A stretch of DNA of 58,584 bases. Origin: Thermoleophilia bacterium. Its GTDB lineage: Bacteria > Actinomycetota > Thermoleophilia > BMS3ABIN01. Below the pieces are notes generated by a model. That model was not told the DNA's origin, did no database searches, and saw nothing but the letters and a program-made list of their open reading frames with translations. The DNA lies in assembly GCA_014859345.1 (NCBI GenBank), contig JACUUL010000007.1:1-58584 (forward strand), written 5' to 3'. Every line of letters begins with the position of its first letter. The first letter of the stretch is position 1. Made by a program: the position numbers and the translations under genes. This document shows positions 51,410 through 58,584 of this stretch, piece by piece.

Positions 51410-53190
51410 TTGCCTTCGCCGTGCTCGGTAAAATCTGCGGGAAAAAATTCCAGCGCAGTCAGCAACGGCCTGACCGCGCCGCGCCCCAGGCAGCATAACG
51501 AACCGGCTGCAACGTCTTCGGCCAGCTCCCGGGCCAGCTCCAGGTCGTCACTGCCGGCATCGCCGGAGCAGATCCTTTCCACGATCTGAAGCAGCCGCCA
51601 GGTGCCCAGCCGATCGGGCACGCACTTGCCGCACGCCTGTGAGGAGGAGAAGGCAAGGCACTGCCTCACCTTATCCGGCACGCACTGTCCGGCGTCCAGT
51701 ACCTCGATGGCGCCGGAGCTCAAATCGCCGCCGGCCTCGCGCAACGTCTCGTAATCCAGGGGGATGTCGAAAAGGCCCGGCGGCAGCAGAGCGCCGCCGG
51801 TGCCACCCACCAGGGCTGCCCGGGGCTCGCCAATGAAACCGCCGGCGCCCTGCTCCACTAGTTTTTTCAGGGAGATGTTCATCGGCGCCTCGTAGATTCC
51901 CGGTCGCGCCACGGCTCCACTTAACGTAAACAGCCTGGTGCCGGGAGAGCCCGGGGCTCCAATCTCCTGGAATTTGCGCGCACCGTTCTCGATAATCCAC
52001 GGTATAGTAGCCAGAGTTTCGGCATTGTCCACCACGGTGGGCTTTCCGAAGAGCCCCTTCTGGGCCGGATAAGGGGGGCGGACGCGGGGCTGGGCGCGTT
52101 TTCCCTCGATGACGTTAAGCAACGCCGTTTCTTCGCCGCCGGCGAATGCTTCGGGAAGAGGCAGCATCTTGACGTTGAAGACAAACTGCGTTCCCGGCAG
52201 CCTCTGGCCCAGAAGGCCCTTTTCCTCGGCCTGCTTCACGGCCAGGCTCATCCGGTCCACGGCGGTCCGGTCGGCGGCGTTCATGCATATGTACCCCTCG
52301 CCGGCTCCTACGGCATAACCGGCGGTGATCATCCCCTCGATGACTGCGTGCGGGTTATTCTCGAAAATAGCCCGGTCCTTGAACGAGCCCACATCCCCGT
52401 CGCCTCCGTTACAGACGACGTATTTTCGCGGCGCCTCCGCATCCAGCGCCATCTTCCACTTGCGGCCGGTGGGAAAACCGGCGCCGCCCCGGCCCCTGAG
52501 GCCGCTTACGGAGATCTCCTCAACGACTTCCGCCGGCGTCATCCCGGTGAGCATCGCGGTCATGGCCTGGTAACCGCCGGCGCCCGCGTAGGCGTCGATG
52601 CTCTCAGGGTCAATGGTCCCGAAACTGCCAGTGATTATGGCCGGAACTCCCTCCACGGCGCCGCTGACCTCCGGCAGGGCCTCCTCCTTGCCCGGGTCGG
52701 GGGATCCGCCGCCCAGCTGATCGTAGAAGGTTGTGACGCCGAAGGCCTGGGAGAGCCAGATGCCGTGCTTGCGGGCAGTTCTGGCCACAACCATCGGGGT
52801 CAGTTCCTCCGCGGCCACGAACGACGCCGCCAGGCAGCCGTCCAGGGTCGGTGCCGCTTTCGCTTGCGGGTTTTCAGGCCAGGGTTCCATGCCGACGGCC
52901 TGCGCTCCCTGGTTGAAATATGACAGCATCGGACCGGCGCCGGCGTCGAGAGTCCAGACTTTCCCCGGCTCTTCGTAGTCGTACACGATCTTGATGGCGA
53001 TGGCCGGGCAGACCTGTTCGCAGAAAGTGCAGGAGATGCAGCGTGGTTTCAGGTTTTTCTTGAGCCGCAGGCGGATGAGGCCACGGCTTCTTTCCGGGAG
53101 TTCCGGTTTCTGCTCCGGGTACTGAACCGTGACCTTCCTGGTGAGCAGGTGGCTGATGGTGGCGTGCATGCCTTTTAACAGACCGATCAT
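51382..53190 (-). CDS. fusion: N-terminal half of NuoI, NuoE remnant, NuoF
   Basis: This is a 602-residue protein. Residues 1-70 match the start of NuoI: amphipathic helix, Y-P-E-Q-K-P-E-L-P-E-R-S-R-G, one cluster C51/54/57/61 (C-I-S-C-T-F-C-E-Q-V-C-P). Residues 115-160 match only the helical part of NuoE (A-F-G-V-T-T-F-Y-D), without its [2Fe-2S] cysteines. From 200 on it is NuoF: G-R-G-G-A-G-F-P-T-G near 233. The FMN/NADH loop reads C-N-G-G-D-G-D-V-G-S-F-K-D-R instead of C-N-A-D-E-x-E-P-G. The N3 motif is C520-G-K-C523-V-P-D526, with Asp in place of the third Cys; C566/C567 is the fourth. It follows nuoH by four bases. Confidence 0.88.
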   Translation of the reverse strand: MIGLLKGMHATISHLLTRKVTVQYPEQKPELPERSRGLIRLRLKKNLKPRCISCTFCEQVCPAIAIKIVYDYEEPGKVWTLDAGAGPMLSYFNQGAQAVGMEPWPENPQAKAAPTLDGCLAASFVAAEELTPMVVARTARKHGIWLSQAFGVTTFYDQLGGGSPDPGKEEALPEVSGAVEGVPAIITGSFGTIDPESIDAYAGAGGYQAMTAMLTGMTPAEVVEEISVSGLRGRGGAGFPTGRKWKMALDAEAPRKYVVCNGGDGDVGSFKDRAIFENNPHAVIEGMITAGYAVGAGEGYICMNAADRTAVDRMSLAVKQAEEKGLLGQRLPGTQFVFNVKMLPLPEAFAGGEETALLNVIEGKRAQPRVRPPYPAQKGLFGKPTVVDNAETLATIPWIIENGARKFQEIGAPGSPGTRLFTLSGAVARPGIYEAPMNISLKKLVEQGAGGFIGEPRAALVGGTGGALLPPGLFDIPLDYETLREAGGDLSSGAIEVLDAGQCVPDKVRQCLAFSSSQACGKCVPDRLGTWRLLQIVERICSGDAGSDDLELARELAEDVAAGSLCCLGRGAVRPLLTALEFFPADFTEHGEGKCAEGRCGR

Positions 53191-53194
53191 TAAA

Positions 53195-54292
53195 TCAGAA
53201 CCCTTTCAAGGCCCGCAGGCGTTTCTTGAGCAGAATTCCCTTGAGCGCTCTGTGGAACAGTCCAATGAACAGGATCACCGACGCCCAGCTCACGGCTGCG
53301 ATCCCCCAGAGCGCGTATTCCGGGAGCAGGGCCAGGAGCAGGCCGGTAGTGACCAGATTGAACAGGCTGAAGGGAATGAGTATTTTCCAGCAGAAACTCA
53401 TCAGCTGGTCGACCTGCAGGCGCGGAAAGGTGGAGAAGAACCAGATGATGACAAACACTATGAAGGCGACTTTGAGCGCCAGATAAATGCCGCTGCCTCC
53501 GAACGGCCCCCGCCAGCCTCCCAGAAACAGGGTCGCCCCCACCAGGGCCCAGACAGTGGCGTTACTCCATTCGATGAGCGCGGCAAAGAATGCGAAGCGC
53601 ATGCCCCCGTACTCGGTCATGTAACCGCTTACCAGTTCCGATTCCGCTTCCGGCAGATCGAAAGGCGTGCGGTTGAGCTCGGCAATGCCGGCAATGATGA
53701 AAACAATGAACGCGAGAGGCTGGACGGCCACGAACCAGATCGACTCCTGCGCATCCACTACCGCGTTCAGGCTCAACGATCCGGCCAGCAGGCCAACGAC
53801 GACTATGGTGATCATCAGGGGGATTTCGTATGAGATCATCTGGGCCGCGGAACGCAACCCGCCCAGCAGCGAATACTTGTTGTTGGATGCCCAGCCGCCC
53901 AGCAACAGCCCGGTAACCCCGAAAGTTCCGACTGCCACCACATATATGAGCCCGATGTTCAGGTCGGCGATAGTGTAGTTCTCCGTGAAGGGGATCACCA
54001 CTTGCATCAGGGTAGGCGTGAACAGCGCCAAGGCCGGGGCCGCCAGAAACAGCAGCCGGTCGGCCTGCAACGGGGTGATGTCCTCCTTGACAAACAGTTT
54101 CAGGCCGTCGGCCAGCGGCTGGAACAGGCCTTGTGGACCTACGCGGTTGGGGCCCAGCCGGTCGCCCATGAAACCCCAGAGTCTTCTCATGGCAAAGGGA
54201 AAGATCACCGCGCTCACCATGACCACGCTGAGGAGCACGATGAAGGCAAGGATAATCCTGAACATGGATTCTGCCACGGCGGCTATGTCCAT
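53195..54292 (-). CDS. nuoH: NADH-quinone oxidoreductase subunit H
   Basis: This protein of about 365 residues has eight TM helices and forms the quinone-site membrane subunit. Motifs are G-D-R-L-G-P-N-R-V-G-P, K-L-F-V-K-E-D-I-T-P, and N-R-T-P-F-D-L-P-E-A-E-S-E-L-V. The ATG at 54292 overlaps the nuoD stop by one base; the upstream extension of the frame is not protein-like. Length is normal. Confidence 0.97.
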   Translation of the reverse strand: MDIAAVAESMFRIILAFIVLLSVVMVSAVIFPFAMRRLWGFMGDRLGPNRVGPQGLFQPLADGLKLFVKEDITPLQADRLLFLAAPALALFTPTLMQVVIPFTENYTIADLNIGLIYVVAVGTFGVTGLLLGGWASNNKYSLLGGLRSAAQMISYEIPLMITIVVVGLLAGSLSLNAVVDAQESIWFVAVQPLAFIVFIIAGIAELNRTPFDLPEAESELVSGYMTEYGGMRFAFFAALIEWSNATVWALVGATLFLGGWRGPFGGSGIYLALKVAFIVFVIIWFFSTFPRLQVDQLMSFCWKILIPFSLFNLVTTGLLLALLPEYALWGIAAVSWASVILFIGLFHRALKGILLKKRLRALKGF

Positions 54293-55464
54293 TAGCGGTC
54301 CGTCCCTCCCATTAGCACGTCGAGGCTGCCGCCGATGGCGATCAGATCGGCGATCTTGTTGCCGGCCAGCAGCCGGGGCAGCATGGAGATGGCCACGAAG
54401 CTGGCGTCCCGCATCTTCAGACGCCAGGGCCTCAGGCCGCCGTTGGAGACCATGTAGACTCCCCACTCGCCGCGGGGCGATTCGACGGCCCGGTAGATGC
54501 TCCCTGCCGGGGGCCTGAGCATTGGCGGCGTCTTCACATTCACCGGTCCATCCGGGAGGCCGTCCAGGGCCTGCCTGATTATCCTGACCGACTGGCGCAT
54601 CTCCTCGATGCGGCACTTATAGCGGTCAAAGGCGTCTCCCCAGGTGCCCACCGGGACCTCGAAGTCGAATTCATCATAGACCGAATACGGCTCGGCGCGC
54701 CGCAGGTCCCACTTCACGCCGGAGCCGCGCAGATTGGGTCCGGATAGCCCCTGGCTGACCGCCTCGTGAGGAGGAATGACACCCATCCCCAGGGTCCGGG
54801 ACAGAAAGATCTCGTTGTAAGTGATCAGCTTCTCATACTCGTCGATTTTGGCCGGGAAATAGTCCAGGAATTCGCGGCAGGCCGGTTCGAATTCATCCGG
54901 CAGGTCATAGCGGACGCCTCCTACGCGCATGTAGTTGTACATCATCCGCTGCCCCGTGACCATTTCTATCAGGTCCATGGCTATCTCCCGGTCGCGGAAG
55001 GTCCAGAAGAAGGGGGTCCAGCTGCCCAGGTTGAGCATGAAATCCCCGATGGCCACGTGATGGCTCATTATGCGGTTCAGCTCCGCGGTGATGACCCTGA
55101 GATATTCGGCCCGCGGCGGCAACTCCAGGTCCATCAAGTCCTCCACGGCGCGCACATACGCCCATTCCATGAAGATGCCGGAGAGGTAGTCCATGCGGCT
55201 CATCATCGCCAGCATCTGAAGATAGGTGCGGTTCTCGGCGATTTTCTCCATGCCCCTGTGCAGGTATCCGATCACCGGGTCGACACTGATGACCAGTTCC
55301 CCGTCCAGATGAAGGATCAGCCTGAGCACGCCGTGGGTGGAAGGATGCTGGGGTCCCATATTAAGCAGCATCTCTTCCATGCTGAGTATGGGACGGCCGT
55401 CAACCTCGCCGCGGCCGGCCTCCGCGCCCATGTTTTCCCGTCCGGTGGCATCGGGCGAGCTCAT
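54292..55464 (-). CDS. nuoD: NADH-quinone oxidoreductase subunit D
   Basis: This protein of about 390 residues has the 49-kDa-subunit motifs N-M-G-P-Q-H-P-S-T-H-G-V-L, G-Y-L-H-R-G-M-E-K, R-G-S-G-V-K-W-D-L-R-R and, near the end, S-N-G-G-L-R-P-W-R-L-K-M-R. With NuoB it forms the quinone pocket. The ATG at 55464 overlaps the nuoC stop (ATGA) and has AGAGGTC upstream. NuoC and NuoD are separate genes here, not fused. Confidence 0.97.
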   Translation of the reverse strand: MSSPDATGRENMGAEAGRGEVDGRPILSMEEMLLNMGPQHPSTHGVLRLILHLDGELVISVDPVIGYLHRGMEKIAENRTYLQMLAMMSRMDYLSGIFMEWAYVRAVEDLMDLELPPRAEYLRVITAELNRIMSHHVAIGDFMLNLGSWTPFFWTFRDREIAMDLIEMVTGQRMMYNYMRVGGVRYDLPDEFEPACREFLDYFPAKIDEYEKLITYNEIFLSRTLGMGVIPPHEAVSQGLSGPNLRGSGVKWDLRRAEPYSVYDEFDFEVPVGTWGDAFDRYKCRIEEMRQSVRIIRQALDGLPDGPVNVKTPPMLRPPAGSIYRAVESPRGEWGVYMVSNGGLRPWRLKMRDASFVAISMLPRLLAGNKIADLIAIGGSLDVLMGGTDR

Positions 55465-56000
55465 GACCTCTCCCTTCTGGGAGGCTCGCCGGGCAGCCGC
55501 TTCGGTGCATCGAGAGCCGTCCACTTCCATTCGGCTCTCGTCTTGCGGTGGGGGCGGGCGTCCTTGAGACAGGGAAACACATCCATATCCGGACGGCTGA
55601 GGATGCGCCTCGGATCGGGATGTCCCTCAAAGGTTATCCCGAACAGGTCGTACGCTTCCCGCTCGTGCCAGTTGGCGCCCTCCCACAGAGATGTCACCGA
55701 AGGCACCACCGGGGCGTCCCGGTCGAGTCTTACCCGGATCTCAACCATCACCGGATGTAACATCGAGCGAAGCAGATATACGGCCTCCAGATGATCGAGA
55801 TAATCGGCCCCGCCCATAAAATTGAAATATTTAAAGGAAAAAACCTCATCGTCGCGCAGGATTTTCATTGTTTCGACAAGGTATGCCGCCGCGGCCTCGA
55901 TTACCATGACGCCGTGCTCATGGCTTATGGCGACCGCGAGGCCTTCGAGCAGTTCATGCGCCCGCGTCCGGGCCTCATCAATGGTGAAGGATCTGTTCAC
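55461..56000 (-). CDS. nuoC: NADH-quinone oxidoreductase subunit C
   Basis: This 179-residue 30-kDa-subunit homolog has the conserved block [18 protein letters not shown], followed by R-R-I-L. The GTG start overlaps the nuoB stop (GTGA). Confidence 0.95.
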   Translation of the reverse strand: MNRSFTIDEARTRAHELLEGLAVAISHEHGVMVIEAAAAYLVETMKILRDDEVFSFKYFNFMGGADYLDHLEAVYLLRSMLHPVMVEIRVRLDRDAPVVPSVTSLWEGANWHEREAYDLFGITFEGHPDPRRILSRPDMDVFPCLKDARPHRKTRAEWKWTALDAPKRLPGEPPRRERS

Positions 56001-56572
56001 AGGTCTTCTCCCCGGTCAATATCGCCAAGTATGCCGCCGGCGCTCTTCAGCGGCTCGATGCCCCCGAATGGACCTGTTTTTAGAAGATTTGCCCGGCCCA
56101 CCTGCGTCTCCATCTTCACCTTCAGCTGCAGCTGCTGCATGCCGTAGATAAGCGCCTCGGGACGGGGCGGACACCCAGGAACGTAAACGTCGATCGGGAG
56201 CAGTATCTCGGCGCCCTGGACCACGTTGTAAGAATCCCAGAACATGCCGCCACTGCAGGCACAGGCGCCCATGGCCACCACCCATCTCGGTTCGGCCATC
56301 TGATGGTACAGGTGCACTATGACCGGCGCCATTTTCTCGCTGATGGTGCCGTTTACGATCATGACGTCCGCCTGACGGGGAGTGGCCCTGAAGACCTCCA
56401 TTCCGAAGCGGGCCATATCATGGCGGGGCATCGCGGTAGCCATCATCTCGATGGTGCAGCAGGCAAGTCCGAAGGTGAATGGCCACAGTGAATTGGCCCG
56501 GGCCCAGTTAAAGAGCTTGTCGGTGGTGGTGGTGAAGATATTGGGGTGCTCGAATTTCTCCAGCAGGGACAT
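55997..56572 (-). CDS. nuoB: NADH-quinone oxidoreductase subunit B
   Basis: This protein of about 191 residues carries the N2 cluster ligands in [19 protein letters not shown] and V-P-G-C-P-P-R-P-E. The second ATG (56572) is preferred: it has GGGGAGCGGATCTGAA upstream and gives the usual M-S-L-L-E-K start; ATG 56590 would add six residues. Confidence 0.97.
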   Translation of the reverse strand: MSLLEKFEHPNIFTTTTDKLFNWARANSLWPFTFGLACCTIEMMATAMPRHDMARFGMEVFRATPRQADVMIVNGTISEKMAPVIVHLYHQMAEPRWVVAMGACACSGGMFWDSYNVVQGAEILLPIDVYVPGCPPRPEALIYGMQQLQLKVKMETQVGRANLLKTGPFGGIEPLKSAGGILGDIDRGEDL

Positions 56573-56605
56573 TTCAGATCCGCTCCCCATAAGTGCCCCG
56601 CGGCG

Positions 56606-56974
56606 TCAGACCCATTCCAGCGCCCCTCTCCCCCAGGCATAGATAAGGCCGAAGAGAAGCACCCCGATAAAAATCATCATCGCCACGAAGCCTCCGGTCC
56701 CCAGAGAATCGAAGGTCATGGCCCAGGGGAACAGAAAGACCGCTTCCACCTCGAAGATCAAGAACAGGAGTGCGAAGATGTAATATCTGACCGCGAAGGG
56801 GATGCGGGCGTCGCCGATGGGAGGCACGCCGCACTCATAGGGAGTAAGCTTCTCGGGGTAGGCATGCCGGCGCTGGATCAGCCGGGAAAAGCCGAGTACT
56901 CCCAGGATGAACAAAACATCCAGGATCGACAGGACTGCTACCGACAGGTAGCTGTGTGAATAATCAGGAGTCAA
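56606..56974 (-). CDS. nuoA: NADH-quinone oxidoreductase subunit A
   Basis: This 122-residue protein has three TM helices and the family motifs P-Y-E-C-G-V-P-P-I, F-A-V-R-Y-Y-I-F-A-L-L-F-L-I-F-E-V-E and F-L-F-P-W-A. First gene of the operon, TTG start. It is transcribed from a promoter in the following 370-bp noncoding stretch. Confidence 0.96.
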   Translation of the reverse strand: MTPDYSHSYLSVAVLSILDVLFILGVLGFSRLIQRRHAYPEKLTPYECGVPPIGDARIPFAVRYYIFALLFLIFEVEAVFLFPWAMTFDSLGTGGFVAMMIFIGVLLFGLIYAWGRGALEWV

Positions 56975-57349
56975 ACCCGGCTCCGGAATATGTGCAGGGC
57001 ATAACCCAGGTCATGCTCTGGTTCAATCATCCCCCTTGAAAATCTCCCATGGCAAATCGGAAAAAAATCCCTGCTCCGCATTCTCGTGGACGTTTTCGGG
57101 CAAAATTTTTTTAAGTTTTGCATCGGGTTCAGGCAGACCCTGATTTTTTTCGGCATAACTATATTTAATGGCGGCGCGAAATACAAACGGTAAAACCCTG
57201 AAAAATATCGGGGGAACGAGGTTGTCGAAACCTGCATTATCGGAAAAAAATTGACCGAGGAGCCTTTTCAGGCTTCTGCATCCATTTTTATGCCTGCCTA
57301 CTCCCGCTTTCTTTAATCCGCGCGGCAAGCGGGACCTCTTATTGCCGGT
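56975..57349. other. noncoding region upstream of nuoA
   Basis: About 370 bp are AT-richer than the rest, with several poly-A/T runs (near 57060, 57105 and 57245). They should contain the nuo operon promoter on the minus strand. Small ORFs here are without start signals or family resemblance. I cannot name a specific promoter or operator. Confidence 0.4.
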
Positions 57350-57538
57350 TCATGCGTCCGGAGGAAAAAACTGGACGATCACTCCGAGAGCATTCCACAG
57401 AAAATGGGCGGCGACCGCCGGCCAGACCGATTTCGTGGTGATCATCGGGCAGATGAGGAAGGAAACAAGGAGTTGCTGGAGTCCTGGACGGTTGCCGCGA
57501 AGCAGACAATCCTGGAAGGATCTGCTGTGTCGGCTCAA
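57350..57538 (-). pseudogene. C-terminal remnant of a CPBP-type intramembrane protease
   Basis: A short minus-strand frame reads V-W-P-A-V-A-A-H-F-L-W-N-A-L-G-V-I-V, which matches the last conserved motif (H-x-x-x-N) and final helix of CAAX/CPBP intramembrane metalloproteases. The first two motifs (EExxxR and the FxxxH) are missing and no start signal is present, so it looks like a decayed fragment. The match is brief and could be chance. Confidence 0.35.
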
Positions 57539-57676
57539 AAGGGTAAGATATGCCCGCGTCTTCTTGAGTAAAAGTCATCAACGCACCCCTGAGGGTCGCC
57601 GACGGGTTTTTACTTCCGCAGCCTTGCCCCTAGCGTTTTCAATAACCTCGTCCAGCATTCACCGAGCTCAGAAAAA

Positions 57677-57716
57677 ATCATACTTTTCGTAGATAAAATT
57701 AATACCAAAGTACGAT
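57677..57716. promoter_or_regulatory. 40-bp inverted-repeat element (copy 2)
   Basis: The arms ATCATACTTT (57677-57686) and AAAGTACGAT (57707-57716) have a 20-bp spacer; the right arm is the reverse complement of the left with one change. The left arm is identical to that at 35171, and TACCAA(A/G)GTACGAT is shared on the right. It lies about 210 bp upstream of the secreted-protein gene at the window end. Confidence 0.6.
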
Positions 57717-57883
57717 AGACAGGGGGGAGGATAATTGGAAATATGGTTTCAAGACAGCGGCAGGGCAAAATTAAAATAACATGCCTGTTTCAACCCGTTT
57801 ATGTATCTTAGTGGGTAATGAAGGGGGTGAGCCGCCAGCGGGCATGGGGGCATAAAGAGCGAAATCAGTTTCAACGGAGGTCC

Positions 57884-57910
57884 ATGTTTTTAAAGCTAAT
57901 TAATAATTGA
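57884..57910 (+). CDS. possible 8-codon leader peptide
   Basis: The ATG at 57884 has ACGGAGGTCC upstream, encodes M-F-L-K-L-I-N-N and ends at TGA, 15 bp before the start of the secreted-protein gene. It could be a translated leader or simply chance. The preceding 60 bp (57825-57880) are purine-rich and may fold, but I recognise no riboswitch. Confidence 0.25.
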   Translation: MFLKLINN

Positions 57911-57925
57911 ATTGGAAGAGTGAAA

Positions 57926-58584
57926 ATGAGGACAAAGCGAAAGAAGCACAACAGAAAGGTGATGTTCACGCTTATAGCCGTCTTGTTCGTGGCCCTGGCG
58001 ACCCTCACGTCCGCGATGGTTGCAGATCAATCGGCAGCGGCTCAGACCGTCCCAGAAAGCTTTCCACCCGGATCAGTTACAGATTTAAAAACCGTAATCA
58101 TTGAAGTTAATCTAATTTTCGACTACGAAATTCCCTCCGAGGCGGAGTTGGCAGAGATCAGAAAAGAGGCCAAGAAGTCACGCGAGTATAAGGCGATGGA
58201 AAAACAGCTGGGTAAGGAGAAAGCCGAAAAATAGTTGGACAAGGAGTTAAAAGAGGATGTTGACTATATGAAGGAAAAAAACGAGCAAGGCAGCGAGAAA
58301 ATACAGCTCGCTCATCTAGGGGAGGGTTCTCCTTATTTTACGAATTGGACGTACAAGTTAAACTGGACTGGAAGTTGCACCGCAGAAAGTGTTGATCCCA
58401 TGAATCTGTTTTTTTACAATCGAGGAGCGTCGAACGACGTCGCAGTGCACCTTCATTACAGAGGCTGGGGCATGACGAGCGTTGGCGCGGATCAGTGCGC
58501 TTGGACGGGAAATTATAATCCTGGGACAATATACACTTCAATGATGCGGAAGCAACACTTTCAAATGTCTGTGGGCCCTTGGTA
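57926..58584 (+). pseudogene. secreted protein gene interrupted by an in-frame TAG, running off the window
   Basis: The ATG at 57926 (GGAAGAG upstream) opens with a basic N-region and a hydrophobic signal (M-F-T-L-I-A-V-L-F-V-A-L-A-T-L). A charged helical part ends at TAG 58232-58234. The same frame then continues without a stop for 116 codons to the window end: first more of the charged helix (L-D-K-E-L-K-E-D-V-D-Y-M-K-E-K), then a beta-rich domain (N-W-T-Y-K-L-N-W-T-G-S-C-T, V-A-V-H-L-H-Y-R-G-W-G). Continuity of the helix across the TAG suggests CAG or AAG mutated to TAG, or a sequencing error. Family unknown; the 3' end lies outside. Confidence 0.65.

Noticed and set aside
57023-57328. 101-codon minus-strand ORF upstream of nuoA
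   Set aside because: No start signal, repetitive poly-Lys/Phe composition from A/T runs and no family resemblance; treated as noncoding.
58232-58234. TAG in the terminal gene as a pyrrolysine codon
   Set aside because: No pyl genes are visible, the position lies in an ordinary charged helix rather than an active site, and a single CAG or AAG mutation is simpler.
1-58584. CRISPR arrays, insertion sequences, prophage or attachment sites
   Set aside because: No regularly spaced short repeats, transposase or integrase frames or terminal inverted repeats were seen; neither tRNA gene has an obvious duplicated 3' end nearby.

Overview
The window is 58.6 kb of high-GC bacterial chromosome. It has two tRNA genes, dense operons and frequent TTG/GTG starts, and I see no CRISPR array, insertion sequence or phage. 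The gene set suggests an anaerobic or facultative heterotroph with a large iron-sulfur and flavin redox repertoire: FixABCX, a 12-gene complex I operon, a low-potential ferredoxin, a Rieske protein, a cupredoxin, a cytochrome c-type protein, a rubrerythrin-like protein and an Rrf2 regulator. A deep-branching actinobacterial lineage would fit, but I cannot prove taxonomy from this window.

Layout. 1-7.2 kb: tRNA-Asp, a Rieske protein with its FAD reductase, a Usp, a secreted TIM-barrel-like protein, an ABC exporter pair whose ATPase carries a C-terminal YHS metal-binding domain, a frameshifted small monooxygenase-like gene and a small membrane protein. 7.3-11 kb: fixABCX (minus strand), an electron-bifurcating ETF system. 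11.1-20.8 kb: an anti-sigma antagonist, then a cell-surface glycan locus (propeller lipoprotein, B12-binding radical SAM, NodU-type carbamoyltransferase, UDP-galactopyranose-mutase-like flavoprotein, GT-C-like membrane protein, galE). 21-26.3 kb: ferredoxin, cupredoxin, a glutaredoxin-thioredoxin reductase fusion that reads through an in-frame UGA (likely selenocysteine), glycerate 2-kinase, adenine deaminase. 26.4-30.3 kb: TetR, a rifampicin-phosphotransferase-like PEP-synthase-family enzyme, a cytochrome c-like ORF, tRNA-Phe. 30.6-35 kb: GAF-GGDEF, an aldehyde dehydrogenase and a FAH-family protein (probably the end of an oxidative pentose pathway), a lipoprotein. 35.2-40.7 kb: a 990-residue secreted modular protein followed by a decaying tandem array of its own C-terminal module alternating with small paralogous membrane proteins. 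40.8-43.1 kb: rubrerythrin-like protein, Rrf2 regulator, DUF362-ferredoxin. 43.2-57 kb: nuoABCDH-[..]-JKLMN. 57.3-58.6 kb: an intramembrane-protease remnant and a secreted-protein gene with an amber codon that runs off the window.

Three items stand out. (1) A glutaredoxin domain with a U-x-x-C motif, where U is UGA, with a fitting bacterial SECIS hairpin, fused to thioredoxin reductase. (2) A complex I operon in which nuoI appears split: its first 4Fe-4S half is the N-terminus of a NuoE/F fusion, and its second half is the C-terminus of a NuoG/GltD-type flavoprotein, exactly where nuoI should lie between nuoH and nuoJ. (3) The repeated C-terminal module/membrane-protein cassettes. The large secreted protein of that locus also shares a 40-bp inverted-repeat element (two 10-bp arms, 20-bp spacer) with the secreted-protein gene at the window end, which suggests common regulation.
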